The notes beneath the pieces are model-generated. The model worked only from the letters and a program-made list of their open reading frames with translations, had not been told where the DNA came from and ran no database searches. Below, piece after piece: positions 62,548 through 64,000 of a stretch of 64,000 nucleotides of DNA. Both the position numbers and the translations under genes were made by a program. Numbering within the stretch: the stretch's first letter is position 1; each line of letters begins with the position of its first letter. Origin of the DNA: Chroococcopsis sp964623815 (lineage in GTDB: Bacteria > Cyanobacteriota > Cyanobacteriia > Cyanobacteriales > Microcystaceae); the NCBI GenBank assembly GCA_964623815.1, contig CAZUVR010000003.1, forward strand, positions 1 to 64,000, read 5' to 3'.

Positions 62548-64000
62548 ATGATTCGTTTAACCCGCTGGCAATTAATCCTGTTAATTACACCCATTGCTTT
62601 GATCGTCGGGTTCTTTATCGTGGCAGCAGGATTTCAAATCCATCGATGGGGGATTAATTGGATCTGGGCTATTATCACCCTCTTGCTAGTAGGTTGGCGA
62701 TTTCTCTTGGTTAAATGGACGAGACCCCTCTCCGCCCCTACAGAGGCTATCATAGCTTCACTAGACCAGGGGACGGATACTGATGATCCCAATATCAAAT
62801 TACAAGAAATTCTGCAAGCGTCGGAAAACGATCGCCCTATTTGGGAAGACCCTGGATTATTCTGGCAACGATGTCAGGAGTTGCTAACTTCGATCGCCCG
62901 TACTTATTACCCCGAGGTAAAATATCCCCTGCTTAACATCTATATTCCTCAGGCTTACGGTTTAATTCGCGGTACGGTAGAGGATACGGATCGGTGGATG
63001 CAGAATTTAGCCCCAGTACTCAACCAAGTGACGATCGGACAAGCCCTACAAAGTTACGAAACCTACCGGAAATTAGAACCCGGGATGCGCCGTCTCTGGC
63101 AGGTCTGGAACTCCGCCCAATGGTTACTCAATCCCGCCGCCGCCGCCGCCAGAGCCGTCAGCCAGAAGCAGAGCGATCGGGCGACCCAACAGCTCCTAGT
63201 TAACCTCGGGAGGATGCTCCGGGAAACCGCTCTGAAAAATCTCTATCGTCAGGCGATTCTCCTCTACAGTGGCAAAATCGCCGCCCCCGCCCCCGCCCCT
63301 TCAAAAACCCAAACCCTAGAAGAAATAATCGCCCAGGGTGAATCTATCTCCGCAGTGGAAACGAAGCCAGTTAATATCCTCGTAGTCGGGCGCACTGGCG
63401 CGGGTAAGAGCAGCTTGATCAATACTCTTTTCGGCTCCCCTCAAGCTGCGGTAGACGTTTTACCCAGTACGGACGCGATCGCCTCCTATCAATGGAAAAC
63501 CGGCGATGGAGAAGTTCTTACCCTTTGGGATAGCCCGGGCTACGAACAGGCTAACCGCTCCGATTTCCGTTCTCTGGTTCTCGATTACGCTCGCAAGGCG
63601 GATTTACTCCTCCTCGTCACCCCCGCCCTCGATCCTTCTCTACAGATGGATCTGGACTTCTTGCGCGATGTACAGGAAAACCTTGACAATTTACCCGTTA
63701 TAGTGTGCATTACGGGAATCGATCGTCTGCGCCCCATGAAAGAATGGCAGCCGCCCTATGATTGGCTCGATGGAACCAGAAGCAAGGAAATTTCTATTAG
63801 GGAAGCCACGGAATACAGAAGTCAGTTATTAGGGGATTATTGCGATCGCATCTTCCCCATCGTCACCGAAGATAAGACTAGAAGCCGGTTAGCTTGGGGT
63901 ATAGAGCCGCTAGCTTTTGCCCTCATAGATACGATAGAACCAGCAAAAGGGGCCCGACTGGCTCGGTTTTTGCGCGACAGAGAAGCCAAGGCGATCTCGG
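62548..64000 (+). CDS. membrane-anchored Era/YcjX-like GTPase (3' end outside window)
   Basis: The frame runs from ATG 62548 to the window end without a stop, so the C-terminus is missing. Two hydrophobic helices (about residues 8-28 and 36-55) begin the protein. A helical region follows. The GTPase domain starts near residue 275 with Walker A VGRTGAGKSSL, then a G3 motif WDSPG and a G4-like CITGIDRL where NKxD is usual. It resembles cyanobacterial membrane GTPases of the DUF697-associated TRAFAC group, but the diagnostic C-terminal helices are not in the window. An Ala run (AAAAARAV) is present. Function is unknown; membrane trafficking or stress are speculative. Confidence 0.8.
   Translation, partial: MIRLTRWQLILLITPIALIVGFFIVAAGFQIHRWGINWIWAIITLLLVGWRFLLVKWTRPLSAPTEAIIASLDQGTDTDDPNIKLQEILQASENDRPIWEDPGLFWQRCQELLTSIARTYYPEVKYPLLNIYIPQAYGLIRGTVEDTDRWMQNLAPVLNQVTIGQALQSYETYRKLEPGMRRLWQVWNSAQWLLNPAAAAARAVSQKQSDRATQQLLVNLGRMLRETALKNLYRQAILLYSGKIAAPAPAPSKTQTLEEIIAQGESISAVETKPVNILVVGRTGAGKSSLINTLFGSPQAAVDVLPSTDAIASYQWKTGDGEVLTLWDSPGYEQANRSDFRSLVLDYARKADLLLLVTPALDPSLQMDLDFLRDVQENLDNLPVIVCITGIDRLRPMKEWQPPYDWLDGTRSKEISIREATEYRSQLLGDYCDRIFPIVTEDKTRSRLAWGIEPLAFALIDTIEPAKGARLARFLRDREAKAIS

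Noticed and set aside
1..64000. CRISPR array, IS element or rRNA operon
   Set aside because: No regularly spaced identical repeats, transposase motif or rRNA sequence was seen; only short heptamer tracts and coding repeats are present.

Overview
The window looks like chromosomal DNA of a cyanobacterium. The evidence is gene content (type IV pilus chemotaxis set pilGHIJ, the cyanobacterial pilus protein HmpF, pilB-pilT-pilC, SphS/SphR, a VKOR-thioredoxin fusion, HoxE/HoxF, grpE-dnaK-dnaJ), many HIP1 octamers (GCGATCGC, for example at 14429, 16785, 36027, 45450 and 63842), and STRR-like heptamer tracts between genes. Gene order near 4.8-10.6 kb matches what I recall of Synechocystis slr1041-slr1045. 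A unicellular or baeocystous (chroococcalean or pleurocapsalean) host is plausible, but the genus cannot be fixed from this window.

Layout. 0-2.6 kb is accessory: a xisI-like gene at the left edge, then a two-gene minus-strand unit of a 51-codon ORF and a DndD-like SMC ATPase. 2.6-10.6 kb (minus) carries hemC and then, read from its promoter end, pilG-pilH-pilI(cheW)-pilJ-mlaE-CIA30. hmpF diverges from pilG. 12.5-20.7 kb (minus) holds tilS, ndk, the operon VKOR-gatB-amino-acid ABC ATPase, a glycosyltransferase, and sphR-sphS. 20.7-23.2 kb (plus) holds a creatininase, an orphan OmpR regulator and an alpha/beta hydrolase. 23.2-26.4 kb (minus) is a two-gene signalling operon: a hybrid histidine kinase whose phospho-acceptor His is Gln, and a REC-LOV-GGDEF protein that should be a blue-light-responsive diguanylate cyclase. 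26.5-30.9 kb (minus) holds a PfkB kinase, purA-rplY and an RTX protein. 31.0-38.2 kb (plus) holds a GST, a Bro-N protein, a CYTH phosphatase, a solute-binding protein, an LCP protein, an amino-acid ABC binding protein and permease, and an AT-rich FkbM methyltransferase. 38.2-43.8 kb (minus) is the stress operon grpE-dnaK-dnaJ-tusA-rsgA. 44.0-49.0 kb (plus) is pilB-pilT-pilC and a hypothetical gene. Then come folD (minus), an OB-fold lipoprotein, a NUDIX gene, a Ctp protease, a Crp-family regulator, an M61 peptidase, ilvE, rpmG-rpsR (plus), hoxE-hoxF (minus), a 1122-residue cadherin-repeat protein with a glycosidase-like C-terminal domain (plus), and a membrane GTPase cut by the right edge.

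How the parts work together. Two separate loci encode the pilus motor (pilBTC) and its chemotaxis-like control (pilGHIJ with hmpF). The LOV-GGDEF protein could add a c-di-GMP light input to the same motility decision, but that link is inference. Much of the rest is housekeeping: tetrapyrrole, purine and one-carbon metabolism, translation, protein folding and phosphate sensing.

The most promising leads are the REC-LOV-GGDEF plus His-to-Gln kinase pair, the cadherin-repeat/glycosidase-like protein, the DndD-like ATPase with its short overlapping partner, and the Bro-N gene beside a CYTH phosphatase. I saw no CRISPR array, rRNA, tRNA or insertion sequence.
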